Source: Hippopus hippopus
Taxonomy: Eukaryota > Mollusca > Bivalvia > Cardiida > Cardiidae
Length of the DNA stretch: 64,000 nucleotides
Assembly: GCA_946811185.2 (NCBI GenBank)
Contig: OX328109.1
Location: forward strand, 45,212,412-45,276,411
Direction of reading: 5' to 3'
In this document: in pieces, positions 48,532 through 57,058 of the stretch
How the letters are laid out: each line of letters opens with the position of its first letter
How positions within the stretch are numbered: position 1 is the stretch's first letter
Program-made: the position numbers and the translations under genes
The notes under the pieces: model-generated
Databases searched by the model: none
What the model was told of the DNA's origin: nothing
The model's input: only the letters and a program-made list of their open reading frames with translations

Positions 48532-51500
48532 GTAAGTAGTTCACAAAAATCAGTATATCACTGGGTCCGTATTCATCAACCATTCTTAAGAACGTTCTTT
48601 GTGTTATTTTCCAAGACTTTCAAAATTTGAAAGTAGAACAACTTCTGTGAAGGTAACAACTTTTGAAAGTAACAACGTCAAGTAACACAAATTTGAAAAT
48701 AACACAACTTCTGATTGGCTAAACCAATTAGAAGTTGTGTTGCTTTCAAATTTAAAAAAAAAAATTCTGGAGTATAAGACTGAAACAATCATAAGAATGG
48801 TTTTGCAATACATGCCCTGATTTCATTGTATTCTACATGGATACTTTTATACCTAATCTAAAACCTGTAGCTAAAAAACTATGATATCTAGATAAAGTTG
48901 TATACTTAAACCCATAAAGTAGCTTTCAAAACTTTAGTTGCTTTTGCAGACAATGTAGATCAAGATCAGACAGCAAGACTGCACAAAACACAGGGTTCAT
49001 TCTAGAAATCAAATCTATGGGGCCGACTGGCCCCTCATAAGAAAAAGTAGGGGCCATTAGAGAAATTTATGGGGCCAAGAGAAAACTACCTTAATCAATG
49101 GATTTTGATTTTATCCTTGCAACCAATAGTAAATTTTTCTTCCATTACCGCCACAATGACCTTTTCCCTCTGAATGCCTCACACATGTGCATGTAAGAAA
49201 TTGTGTAAGCTTCTTTATTATTAGAAGAATTTAGTTGCCCGTGTTATCATGACATTATTTCTTTGGTTGTTTGGGCTTAGAAATGTAAAAAATATCGGCT
49301 GAGACGTCTGCTGTATGATGGAGGAAACGTGAAGTTTTACTAGGTTTTGAAGTATGGTATGCCTCTTTTGATTGCATGATATCGGTGACACACCCACAGA
49401 AATAACCAATAAGAGACCTTGTAACAATTTACCGGCCATATGTTGGCTGCACTTGATTCTTCAATTGGTGTGAACTTGAGAACAAATTCCCATTATCAAA
49501 TTAATATCTTAAAAAAACGTGCATCGCGTCCGCCCCCAGGTAAGATTTTTCGCGCGCCACAGATGAAAAATATGCGCCAATGGCGCAAGGGCGCGCTGTA
49601 GAATGAACCCTGAAAACATGCAGATCCTGAGGTAGACTAGTCCTTTGACAAGCAGAAAATTGATAAGTTACAAAAACTTTTGACCCAGGTCAGCCTGGGT
49701 GGACTGCGCAAGCTGACATGGGTTGATACTTCTTGCAGATGCATTAAACCCCATTTTCACAGAGCATGGCTCATATATGATATATTTTATGTATTTCAGG
49801 TTTTATTGATTTAAAAGAAGTCATGTCAGTGGGTATGATGAGACACCATACAGAACAGGAAGTGCTCAGTGAAGTAACCACATCCCTTAGTCACAGGAGA
49901 ACCCAGAGGTTTGAAAGTAAAGAAGAAAATGGAAAAGTATATGTCAGAGCAATGTACAGCAGAAAGTTTGAGCCTGTATGTTTGACCATTTTTTTATCTC
50001 TGTCAATAGTTACAGATGTTGTTTAGGTATTGTCCGTCAGTTTTGTTCATCTTTCTTTCTACCTGTCTTGGCCTGCCTTCTAATGTTGTAATGCGTTAGA
50101 AAATATTACACCTTGGTCCAAGGATTCAGTTGAACAAAATGAATTTTTCTCCTTACTTTAGATGTGTAGATCGTACTTTTTTTTTTTTTGATACCATTGT
50201 TTGTGGTGGTTGCCGTATTTAACGGTGGCTAATGCACTGACTCATAATATTTTAGTTTCTTCAACAATACTACACATAACATTCTCTCCAAGCCACTGGC
50301 TGCTTTTCCACAAAAAACAAAGTTTAACCCTTTACCATACAGCAAAACTTTGAACTAAATGAAATTGGAAGTACATGTATTTGCAGACTACAAATTAAAT
50401 GTTGCTAAACTGATCATTTTTGTCTTCCATAGGACAAAAAATTTTGTGGGAAATGGAGGAAATGTTTTCAAAAGTGTTCTTTTTCAGGGTTGTTAATGTA
50501 GGGATCATGTGGTAAAGAGTTAACCAACAATTAGCAATAAGAGAAGTGACTCTTGCCACAATGACTGTCATCAATGTTCAGTAAGAATTTCCCCAAGCCT
50601 ATGATTTGACCTAGCATCCACTCGATCAACTGAAGAACTCAGATCTAGTGTTAAGTTTAGACTATTCTGGTGAACCTGGTTGTGTGTTTGTTTGATGTTA
50701 ATGCCAGTTTAAACATCATTCGGTTATATGGCAGTGGCATGGAGTTTTGCCCATGCTTTTGTGGGGTTTTTGCTTACCAATATGTAAGTACAGTTGGAGT
50801 TTAACGCCGTTTTAACAGCTTAGGTCATATCATGGCAGTCAGTGCACCTACACATGTGTTTCCTGGCTTTCTCACACCAGTATTGACACAACTGTCTTTC
50901 CAAGCCACTCACTACTTTTCTCACATGCAACAGAGGTGAGAGGCGAAAAATTCTGTAGGATGGAAAGTTTGCCTTAACCAGGTCAAACCTGCAACCACAA
51001 GGTCACGAGTCGGATATGCAAATCATAAAGCTACCCAGATGGGCTTGTTTACCAGTACCTTGCACAAATAGATAAATCTAATATTTCATCATCTGGTAAA
51101 GATAAATATATTTGAAGACAATTAGAAAATGGAAATCACTGAAATGGAGTATGGCACACTTATATATTCCTTGCCTGATCGTAATACATGTATAATTTCC
51201 TATTTCATTATTAAACTTTTATTATATTTTTATTATTGTATATTTACAGAGTCCATTTCATGAAGGCAGTGAAGTACCCACACTATTACAGACCTGTATA
51301 ACACATGTCAGCCATAACTTGCAGGACTACGATCTAGAAAATTTCCCTGACGAACATATCATCAAGTATGGTTTGTCTAACCTCTATGTGAACTCTTTCA
51401 TTACCAAGGACCACTTGGGTAAATTTGCGGATGGTTTAGATCAAGATCAGACTGCACAGAACGTGCAGTCTGATCTTGGATCTACACCATTCATTATCTG

Positions 51501-54500
51501 ATGCTAGATTATGACCTATTTCACCTTTAATGGCAAAGGAAATTAACTTTTAGACCTTGGAAGAAATTTCATTATTTCAGTTATATGGCAGCGGCCAGTG
51601 CACCTATCTATGCTTTCCTGGAGTTTCTTTTACCAGTAATCCACACACTATTCTTTCCAAGCCACTGGCCGCTTTCCCACATAACCATCATCGAAACAAA
51701 AGTCAGTAGTGAGAGAGGAAGGAATCCTCTCCCAATGACTATCATCAGTCCTCGGAAAGAAATTGGCTGAGCCGGGGATGGAACCAGTGACCCCTTGTTC
51801 TCAAGTCCAGTACACTACCGAATGAGCTACCGGGGCTTGACTGGTAGTAAAAGAGTTAAGCTTATAAGGTTAGAGTAATCTTTCTCCAACAATACTAAAG
51901 ACCTGCATAATTGTCCTTTATTTCATGCTTTCCGGTAGGTTATCGAGAAATATCCATGAAATATTTCTCGATATTTCATGGTTATGACCAGTGAAAATAC
52001 CAATTTTTATATTCTAACTCTTCAATTGTAGGCGGAAATAGTTGTTCCTGCGCACTAGTTACCAAGGTGAAATGCGCCCGCATCACAACCAGATGGAAAT
52101 ATGACGTAATTTACCTTACATTTCTCGCGCTTGACATAATATTGTAATGCGTTGCTATGCAGAGGGGGTACGCCACGGGGAATAACGGAAAAGAACTGTA
52201 CTGGATTTTGATTAAGGTCCCCCCAGAAAGAGTTAAAAGCATGAAATAAATAGAATATTTATTTTTTTTTTTTTGGTGAAAAATTGAAATTTATTTCATC
52301 TCGTGAACATCATCAGTAATATTTTAACTTGTGGCTGTGCCACTCGTGAAAATATTACAGATGATGTTCACTCGATGAAATAAATTTCGATCTTTCACCG
52401 CAAAAAACAAATATCCTCTTTTTTTTTTTTTTTTTTTTAATGTGGATTAAATGATGGGATTTGTGTTAGAAAGAGTTGAAAACATTGTGGAAATGAAGAA
52501 AATGCTGGTCACCAGCATTTTCTTCTTTTCCAACAGCGTTTTCATAAGCCTTCTACTTCATGGTGGTGAATAATCAGGACTGTATGGTCTTACGAACATG
52601 AAAGTTCGCAACAAATGCATGGCTGAAATACAATCCGCACCTGGCGGGATTTGAACCCATGCGGAAGAAATCCTCATTTATTGAGGTTTAAAAGACCAAC
52701 ACCATAACCACTGAGCTAAAGAGAATTCTCCTTAACACAGTTGTTAGGTATTGATTTTAAACGGGATGAAGCTATGCAGTATGGAAGGAGTGATCTCCCG
52801 TAACAATGGTAAATGGTCAATCTTATTTGTTTATTCCAGCACCATGATATTCCAACTGAAGAGACAGAAGAAGCTGAACAGTGCAAATCTACGGGCATTA
52901 CTTGTACCTGTGCTTGAACACTTAGACCTTTATGATGTTTATGTTACTACTGCTATTCTGAAAACGATATGGACAAGCTGTACAAACTTACGGGTATTGA
53001 GTCTGCAACAGTGTGGATATGTTGTGACAGATCATATACTGGAAACCTTGCTAAGGGTAAGTGAGATACAAAACTGTTCATTCTTATCATGTTGGTTAAT
53101 TTTTTTCAGCCTGGCCGGGTAGCTCAGTGGTTAGTGTATCTGACTTGTGACCTAGAGGTTGCGGGTTCAAATTGCCGTGAACTTTCTTTCTGGTGATTTT
53201 TCACCTCTCACCTCTGATGCAGGTGAAAAAAGTAGTCAGAGGCTTTGGAAAGAAAGTTGTGTCAGTACTGGTGTGAGAAAGCCAGGAAACACATGGGTGC
53301 ATCACTGACCGCCATGATATAACCTAAGCTGTTAAAATGGCATAAAACTCCAATACAAACCAAACAAACTAGTTCTTTTTGTAAGTGGATGAAGTTTGTA
53401 AGAGATTTAGATAGCCATTATCTGTAAGGGGTAGACACTGTAAGTAATGTAAACACTGCAGGTAGCAGTTATCTGCAAGTGGTAGTGCTATGTGAACACT
53501 GCAGGTAGTATTTATCAGTAAGGGGTAGTGCTATGTGAACACTGCAGGTAGTAATTATCAGTAAGGGGTGGTGCTCACTCGTCACAACTCGGCCGATTCC
53601 ATACCTACATCTAACCTCGTCCGTATAACGGTCGTTTCCATTTGAACTGTGAATCACGTGATCTTATATACATGGCGTGCCACTGTCAGTCGTTTAGCAA
53701 CGACATAAACAACCTCGATGAAATTATTCACATCTGTTTATCTGTCGGTGAAAACTTCAATCAGAATTGATAGACCATGTTAAATAATGAATGTACGAAC
53801 TGTTTGTCAACTCAACTGAAATATAGTTAGAAACATTTCGATAGAAAATTGAAACTCAAGTTTTCTTTTTTAAGAGGAGCCTTACAATTTTCAGAACGGT
53901 AAACCGGCGTATTTCCGGGTATGTACCGATCTGGTGCATATCAATCCACCAGATACATCCGAGGGATTTGATGGCTCCCATCACCCGAGGTATGCCGAAT
54001 GGGGTGGTGCTATGTGAACACTGCAGGTAGTATTTATCAGTAAGTGGTGGTGCTATGTGAACACTGTAGATAGCAGTTATCTCTAAGGATTAGAGGTATA
54101 TAAGAGCTGTAGCTAGCATTTATCTCTAAGGCATAGAGGTATGCAAAAAATAGCTCACATTTATCTCTAAGGGATAGATGTATGATGTAAGAACTGTAGG
54201 TAGCAGTTATCTGCAAGGAGTGGAAGTATTTAAGAACTGTTGGTAGCAGTTTTTTGTAAGGTGATGAGGTATGTAAGAAGTATAGAACTAGCAGATATCT
54301 GTAAGGAGATGAGGTGATGAGGTATGTAAGAAGTGTAGAGCTAGCAGATATCTGTAAGGAGATGAGGTGATGAGGTATGTAAGAAGTATAGAGCTAGCAG
54401 ATATCTGTAAGGAGATGAAGTGATGAGGTATGTAAGAAGTGTAGAGCTAGCAGATATCTGTAAGGAGATGAGGTGATGAGATATGTATGAAGCGTAGCTG

Positions 54501-54944
54501 GCAGATATCTGTAAGGAGATGAGGTGATGAGGTATGTAAGAAGTGTAGCTAGCAGATAGCAGTGGTAAAATTCTTTTTATAATTCTTTTTTTTTTTCAGA
54601 AATTACCCTATTTGACATCACTGAATTTAGCTGGTTGCAATCACCTCACCGACAAAAGTACACAAGCTATGTGCAAATATGGCAGAAACCTAAGGGAAAT
54701 TAATCTCAGCTTAATCCGAACATTACCAGAACATTCGATATTAGATCTAGTGGCTAACAGTGAACAATTGATATTTCTAGATATTTTTGATGCTCATTTG
54801 TCAGATGATGTGAGAGAACTTGTAGTAGAGGCTGCAAGACAAAGAGGAATAACTCTAGTTTTAAAAGGTCTTGAAAAATCAGACCCTGATGTAACTATAG
54901 AGAACCCTTCCACAATGCTTCCAAACTTTGGTAAAGTTTGGTGA
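48411..54944 (+). CDS. KptA/TRPT1 N-terminal lobe fused to leucine-rich repeats
   Basis: Five exons give 324 residues from ATG 48411 to TGA 54942-54944. Residues 13-99 match the winged-helix N-lobe of RNA 2'-phosphotransferase (RLSKRLCYILRYGALKEGL, GGFIDLKEVM, RTQRFESKEENGKVYVRA). That enzyme removes the 2'-phosphate left by tRNA splicing, using Arg-His in LR[H], a later RANQGH Arg and C-lobe residues. Here Arg27 and Arg90 remain, His is Tyr28, RANQGH reads RAMYSR, and the C-terminal ADP-ribosyltransferase-like lobe is absent. From about 100 the protein is an AMN1/FBXL-like region: an F-box-like helical stretch (DLENFPDEHIIN) and four or five LRRs (160-290), with C-x-x-L-T-D cores. A pure phosphotransferase call would be wrong. 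I infer an LRR adaptor with a repurposed RNA-binding lobe. Confidence 0.85.
48562..48825. repeat. Family I element with internal partial duplication
   Basis: CCGTATTCATCAACCATTCT at the left and ATAAGAATGGTTTTGCAATA at the right. AAAGTAGAACAACTTCTG and AAAATAACACAACTTCTGAT are two versions of the same arm. In intron 1 of the KptA-LRR gene. Confidence 0.8.
48952..48990. repeat. Family B hairpin, left half (split by insertion)
   Basis: GTAGATCAAGATCAGACAGC and GACTGCACAAAACA; continuation ATGCAGATCCTGAGG lies at 49617-49631 after a TIR element. Confidence 0.7.
48991..49612. mobile_element. 622-bp TIR element nested in a family B hairpin
   Basis: Ends CAGGGTTCATTCTA and TAGAATGAACCCTG are perfect 14-base inverted repeats. 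Both sides are flanked by AAAACA. Inside: GGGGCC words near the left end and GCGCCAATGGCGC near the right end. No transposase seen. Confidence 0.85.
49620..49775 (-). repeat. Family F right half
   Basis: GAGGTAGACTAGTCCTTTGA, GACCCAGGTCAGCCTGGGTG with CTGACATGGGTTGATAC, and terminus TTTTCACAGAGCATGGCTCA. Ends 25 bases before the acceptor of exon 2 of the KptA-LRR gene. Confidence 0.8.
49800..49975 (+). CDS. KptA-LRR fusion, exon 2
   Basis: Acceptor tatttcag|GT, donor CCT|gtatgt, phase 1 in and 0 out. Encodes GFIDLKEVMSVGMM, the winged-helix recognition segment and QRFESKEENGKVYVRAMYSR. This last strand aligns with the 'kqRf.l....yiRAnQGHS' strand of Tpt1, but the NQGH is missing. Confidence 0.88.
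50190..50320 (-). repeat. SINE type 2 fragment
   Basis: GTATTTAACGGTGGCTAATG and CTCCAAGCCACTGGCTGCTT. Confidence 0.6.
50322..50522 (+). repeat. Family A element lacking the dyad
   Basis: Both termini (GTTTAACCCTTTACCATAC, ATGTGGTAAAGAGTTAA) remain, but the palindrome has collapsed to GGGAAATGGAGGAAATG. Confidence 0.85.
50785..51047 (-). repeat. SINE type 1
   Basis: Tail TTGGAGTTTAACGCCGTTTT, body CTCACACCAGTATTGACACA, head on the minus strand with GGTTGCAGGTTTGACC and a GTAGCTTTATGATTTGC remnant. Confidence 0.82.
51250..51365 (+). CDS. KptA-LRR fusion, exon 3 (junction exon)
   Basis: Acceptor atttacag|AGT, donor ATCAA|gtatgg, phase 0 in and 2 out. Encodes SEVPTLLQTCITHVSHNLQD and YDLENFPDEHII. 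This resembles the N-terminal helices of AMN1/FBXL proteins and nothing in phosphotransferases, so the change of fold occurs exactly at the exon 2/3 border. Confidence 0.8.
51427..51492. repeat. Family B hairpin, canonical
   Basis: GATCAAGATCAGACTGCACA / GTGCAGTCTGATCTTGGATC, 60 bases past the exon 3 donor. Confidence 0.9.
51565..51836 (-). repeat. SINE type 2, best copy
   Basis: On the minus strand the head reads GCCCCGGTAGCTCATTCGGT (A box) and GGTTCCATCCCC (B box). Body CTTTCCGAGGACTGATGATA and GGAAAGCGGCCAGTGGCTTG. Confidence 0.85.
51905..52405 (-). repeat. Family G element, reverse copy
   Basis: Full set in reverse: TTTCCGGTAGGTTATCGAGA first, then CCACGGGGAATAACGG, and the hairpin AAATTTATTTCATCTCGTGA with complement at the end. 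Confidence 0.87.
52438..52590 (+). repeat. Family A element, left terminus replaced by poly-T
   Basis: Arms GTGGAAATGAAGAAAATGCT and AGCATTTTCTTCTTTTCCAA. Confidence 0.78.
52638..52725 (-). repeat. tRNA-like sequence (SINE head)
   Basis: Minus strand TTTAGCTCAGTGGTTATGGT (A box) and GGGTTCAAATCCCGCC (B box), with a long variable region. The presumed acceptor ends do not pair, so a working tRNA is unlikely. Confidence 0.6.
52840..53056 (+). CDS. KptA-LRR fusion, exon 4
   Basis: Acceptor ttattccag|C, donor CTAAGG|gtaagt, 217 bases. Encodes LRALLVPVLEHLDLYDVYVT, then CTNLRVLSLQQCGYVVTD, two cysteine-type LRRs. Confidence 0.9.
53111..53372 (+). repeat. SINE type 1
   Basis: GGGTAGCTCAGTGGTTAGTG and GCGGGTTCAAATTGCC are clear A and B boxes; tail AACTCCAATACAAACCAAAC. 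Begins about 55 bases after the exon 4 donor. Confidence 0.88.
53440..54235. repeat. ~43-bp minisatellite, interrupted
   Basis: Units with GTGCTATGTGAACACTGCAG and GTAGTATTTATCAGTAAGGG at 53440-53575, resuming at 54001. More diverged units (AGCAGTTATCTCTAAGG) follow to 54235. Confidence 0.85.
53576..54000. mobile_element. 425-bp insertion with 11-bp direct repeat
   Basis: Unrelated sequence interrupts a minisatellite unit. GGGGTGGTGCT is on both sides (53565-53575, 54001-54011), consistent with a target duplication. No clear terminal inverted repeats or open frame. Confidence 0.65.
54236..54560. repeat. ~59-bp minisatellite, about five units
   Basis: GAGGTATGTAAGAAGTGTAG, AGCTAGCAGATATCTGTAAG and GAGATGAGGTGATGAG repeated; ends about 40 bases before the exon 5 acceptor. 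Confidence 0.9.
54600..54944 (+). CDS. KptA-LRR fusion, exon 5 and stop
   Basis: Acceptor tttttcag|AAA, phase 0. Encodes YLTSLNLAGCNHLTDKSTQA, NLREINL, QLIFLDIFDAHLSDDV and a polar C-terminal tail ending NFGKVW. The TGA is at 54942-54944. A family A element begins about six bases after it, so the 3' UTR starts inside a transposon. An AATAAA lies at about 55577, within a SINE. Confidence 0.92.
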   Translation, partial: KLPYLTSLNLAGCNHLTDKSTQAMCKYGRNLREINLSLIRTLPEHSILDLVANSEQLIFLDIFDAHLSDDVRELVVEAARQRGITLVLKGLEKSDPDVTIENPSTMLPNFGKVW

Positions 54945-54950
54945 AGATTA

Positions 54951-55186
54951 TTACCTCTTTACCACACAATAATTTTTGAGACTTTTCAAAACTGAAAGCA
55001 AATGCACAAAAAAATTTTAGATATTGCTCAAAAAATGGATTTGTCTTTGAGGGGTAGAAGGGTAGAAAGCATTGTGGGAAAAGAAGAAAATGCTGGTTAC
55101 CAGCATTCTCTTCTCTTCCCACAATGTTTTTAAAGTTTTGTTTTTCTCAGGGTCATTAAAACTCAAGATCGTGTGGTAAAGAGTAA
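54951..55186 (+). repeat. Family A element in the 3' UTR of the KptA-LRR gene
   Basis: Starts TTACCTCTTTACCACAC, six bases after TGA. Left flank partly replaced by AGGGGTAGAAGGGTAGAA; arms GGGAAAAGAAGAAAATGCTG with complement. Confidence 0.87.
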
Positions 55187-55334
55187 AACTGGCAATATGC
55201 CTGTTTTCAGGGATAGAGTGAAATCAGCCTGAAAGAGAGGGATTAGGTTGAAAATACTTTTTGTCACTTTAGAGCGCAATGTTCTTCCCGCCATTAAACT
55301 GACCAGCCTGCACAGCTCTTTTGTCATGGCATAG

Positions 55335-55600
55335 GACTTTTGAATGTGATGTTTGAGGACTTGAGGGTGTGGATTCGATTCTCAAGGCTGGTAATCTAAA
55401 ATTACTTACAGTCTTTCGGATGAGACGTTAAACCGAGGTCCTATGTGTCAGTGCTAAACACCGAGCATGTTAAAGAACTAGGCGTAGCTTTGGATGGGTT
55501 TCATCCTGTATCTGCACTATTCCCTGTAACAATCTTCTGGGGGTGTTACCCTTATGAGCAACCGGTGGCAACTATAAAATAAATGCAAATTCAATCATTC
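55335..55600 (+). repeat. SINE-like repeat with GGATGAGACGTTAAACCGAG core
   Basis: Head GGGTGTGGATTCGATTCTC is B-box like. The core GGATGAGACGTTAAACCGAG resembles a module I recall from other invertebrate SINEs. The tail GGTGGCAACTATAAAATAAA supplies the first good polyadenylation signal after the KptA-LRR stop. Confidence 0.65.
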
Positions 55601-55654
55601 ATCAATAAATCTAAGAACACTGAGAAAAGCACAACTTTAGTTGTTTGTTGAAGA

Positions 55655-55755
55655 CAGTGTAGATCGTGTAGATCAAGATCAAGCTGATTTTTGTTGTCAG
55701 TGTAGATCAAGATCAAACTGACAGGAGATGTAGTCTGATCTTTGATCTTCACCCT
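55655..55755. repeat. Family B hairpin, duplicated arms
   Basis: GTGTAGATCGTGTAGATCAAG, here split, then GTGTAGATCAAGATCAAACT and GTAGTCTGATCTTTGATCTT. Confidence 0.7.
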
Positions 55756-55794
55756 TTGCTGTAACATTAACTTAATATCACAAAATCATGATGC

Positions 55795-55965
55795 AAAAAG
55801 GCTTACGAATAAATCGTGGGAAGAGAAAAAAATGCTGGTTACCAGTATGTTCTTCTTTTCCCACAATGTTTTCTACCCTTTTAATTACATGCTGTGAATT
55901 CAACTGCAATAAATTTGTGGCCTGCAAATGCTTGCAGTTTAGTTGAGTCTAAATTTTTTTTATAT
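55795..55965 (-). repeat. Family A element, left terminus missing
   Basis: Arms CGTGGGAAGAGAAAAAAATG and GTTCTTCTTTTCCCACAATG. Confidence 0.75.
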
Positions 55966-56089
55966 ATACAAATTAAAAGACCATTGTAATTGCATTTTCT
56001 TCAGTTTTAGACAGTGTTTTTATGTATCTAGTGCTTGGTTCAGTAGCATATGATCCTAAACTCCTGGGCCAGTATTTACCAAACATTCT

Positions 56090-56232
56090 TGGTTCAAAAA
56101 CCTGGGTCGAAAGTTTTTGCATATCCAAGGATCATTCTGCCTGATGTTATCATTCAGTTGTAAGATGGAATGGATTTAGTGGATCCGTAATTGTCTGATG
56201 ACCGGCTTGGTATAATGCATCACACAGGTACA
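56090..56232 (+). repeat. Family F fragment
   Basis: TTCAAAAACCTGGGTCGAAA, GTTTTTGCATATCCAAGGAT, GATGGAATGGATTTAGTGGA and CTTGGTATAATGCATCAC. Confidence 0.55.
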
Positions 56233-56238
56233 TTATTA

Positions 56239-56379
56239 GTTGTACGGTCAGGTGGCAGGGGACTTGGAAACTTGTTCACGGCTGTGGTGAATCATGTCGC
56301 CCCGAGCCGAACTCGGGGCGACATGATTCACCACAGCCGTGAACAAGTTTCCAAGTCCCCTGCCACCTGACCGTACAAC
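56239..56379. repeat. Perfect 68-bp inverted repeat, 5-base loop
   Basis: Left arm 56239-56306 and right arm 56312-56379 are exact complements, loop CCGAA. Arms start GTTGTACGGTCAGGTGGCAG and end CATGTCGCCCCGAG. GC-rich compared with its surroundings. Confidence 0.97.
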
Positions 56380-56438
56380 GAATTTATTATACTGCAAAGT
56401 TTTACCATTCCAACATGTGTTGAATTTTACCTGTCTTT

Positions 56439-57058
56439 AGCTCCACTGGCCAAAGACCAGAGAGCTATTGTCATGGCGTTGTGTCCGTCGTGCGTCCGTC
56501 CGTCCGTCCGTCCGTCCGTTCGTCCGTGCGTGCGTCTGTAAACTTTTTCTTTAAAAAACTTCTCCTCAGAAACTATTGACTGGATTTTTACCAAATTTCA
56601 CAGGAATGTTCCTTTGGTGGTCCTCTTTCAAATTCCTTCAAATAATTGTGTTCCATGAAGAATTCTGGTTGCCATGGCAACCAAAGTAAAAAACCTTTAA
56701 AAATCTTCTCCTCCCAAACCGCTATTTGGATAGCATTATTATTTTGCAGGAATGTTCCTTAGATACAGGTTTACAGAATTCCTTAAAAAAAAAAAGATCT
56801 GTCAAAAAACATGGCTTTTATGGGAGACTCATTTTCCTTTTATGGTATAAAGTAAAATCTTTGAAAAATTTCTTCTCTAAAACTATTCATTGGATTTCAT
56901 TGTTGTTTTGCAGGTAAGTTCCTATGGTGGTTGTCTACCAAATTGTTTCTTCAGTGAGCTAAAATGCAGGATTGAATGATAATTGTTAAAAACTTCCTTT
57001 CGCCATTATAGAAATATCAGGCCTGTGGAGCGATACAGGCGCTCAAGCGCCTCTAGTT
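56439..57058 (+). repeat. Family D element, single-unit copy
   Basis: Begins AGCTCCACTGGCCAAAGACC, with (GTCC)n at 56487-56530, and is almost identical to 13971-15083 without the internal duplication. Ends GGCGCTCAAGCGCCTCTAGTT, given here in part. Confidence 0.93.

Noticed and set aside
48411..49975. Calling the plus-strand gene a working tRNA 2'-phosphotransferase
   Set aside because: The catalytic His and RANQGH are changed, the C-lobe is missing, and the reading frame continues into LRRs.
52638..52725. Candidate tRNA gene on the minus strand
   Set aside because: A and B boxes are good but acceptor-stem ends do not pair and the variable region is too long; fits a SINE head.
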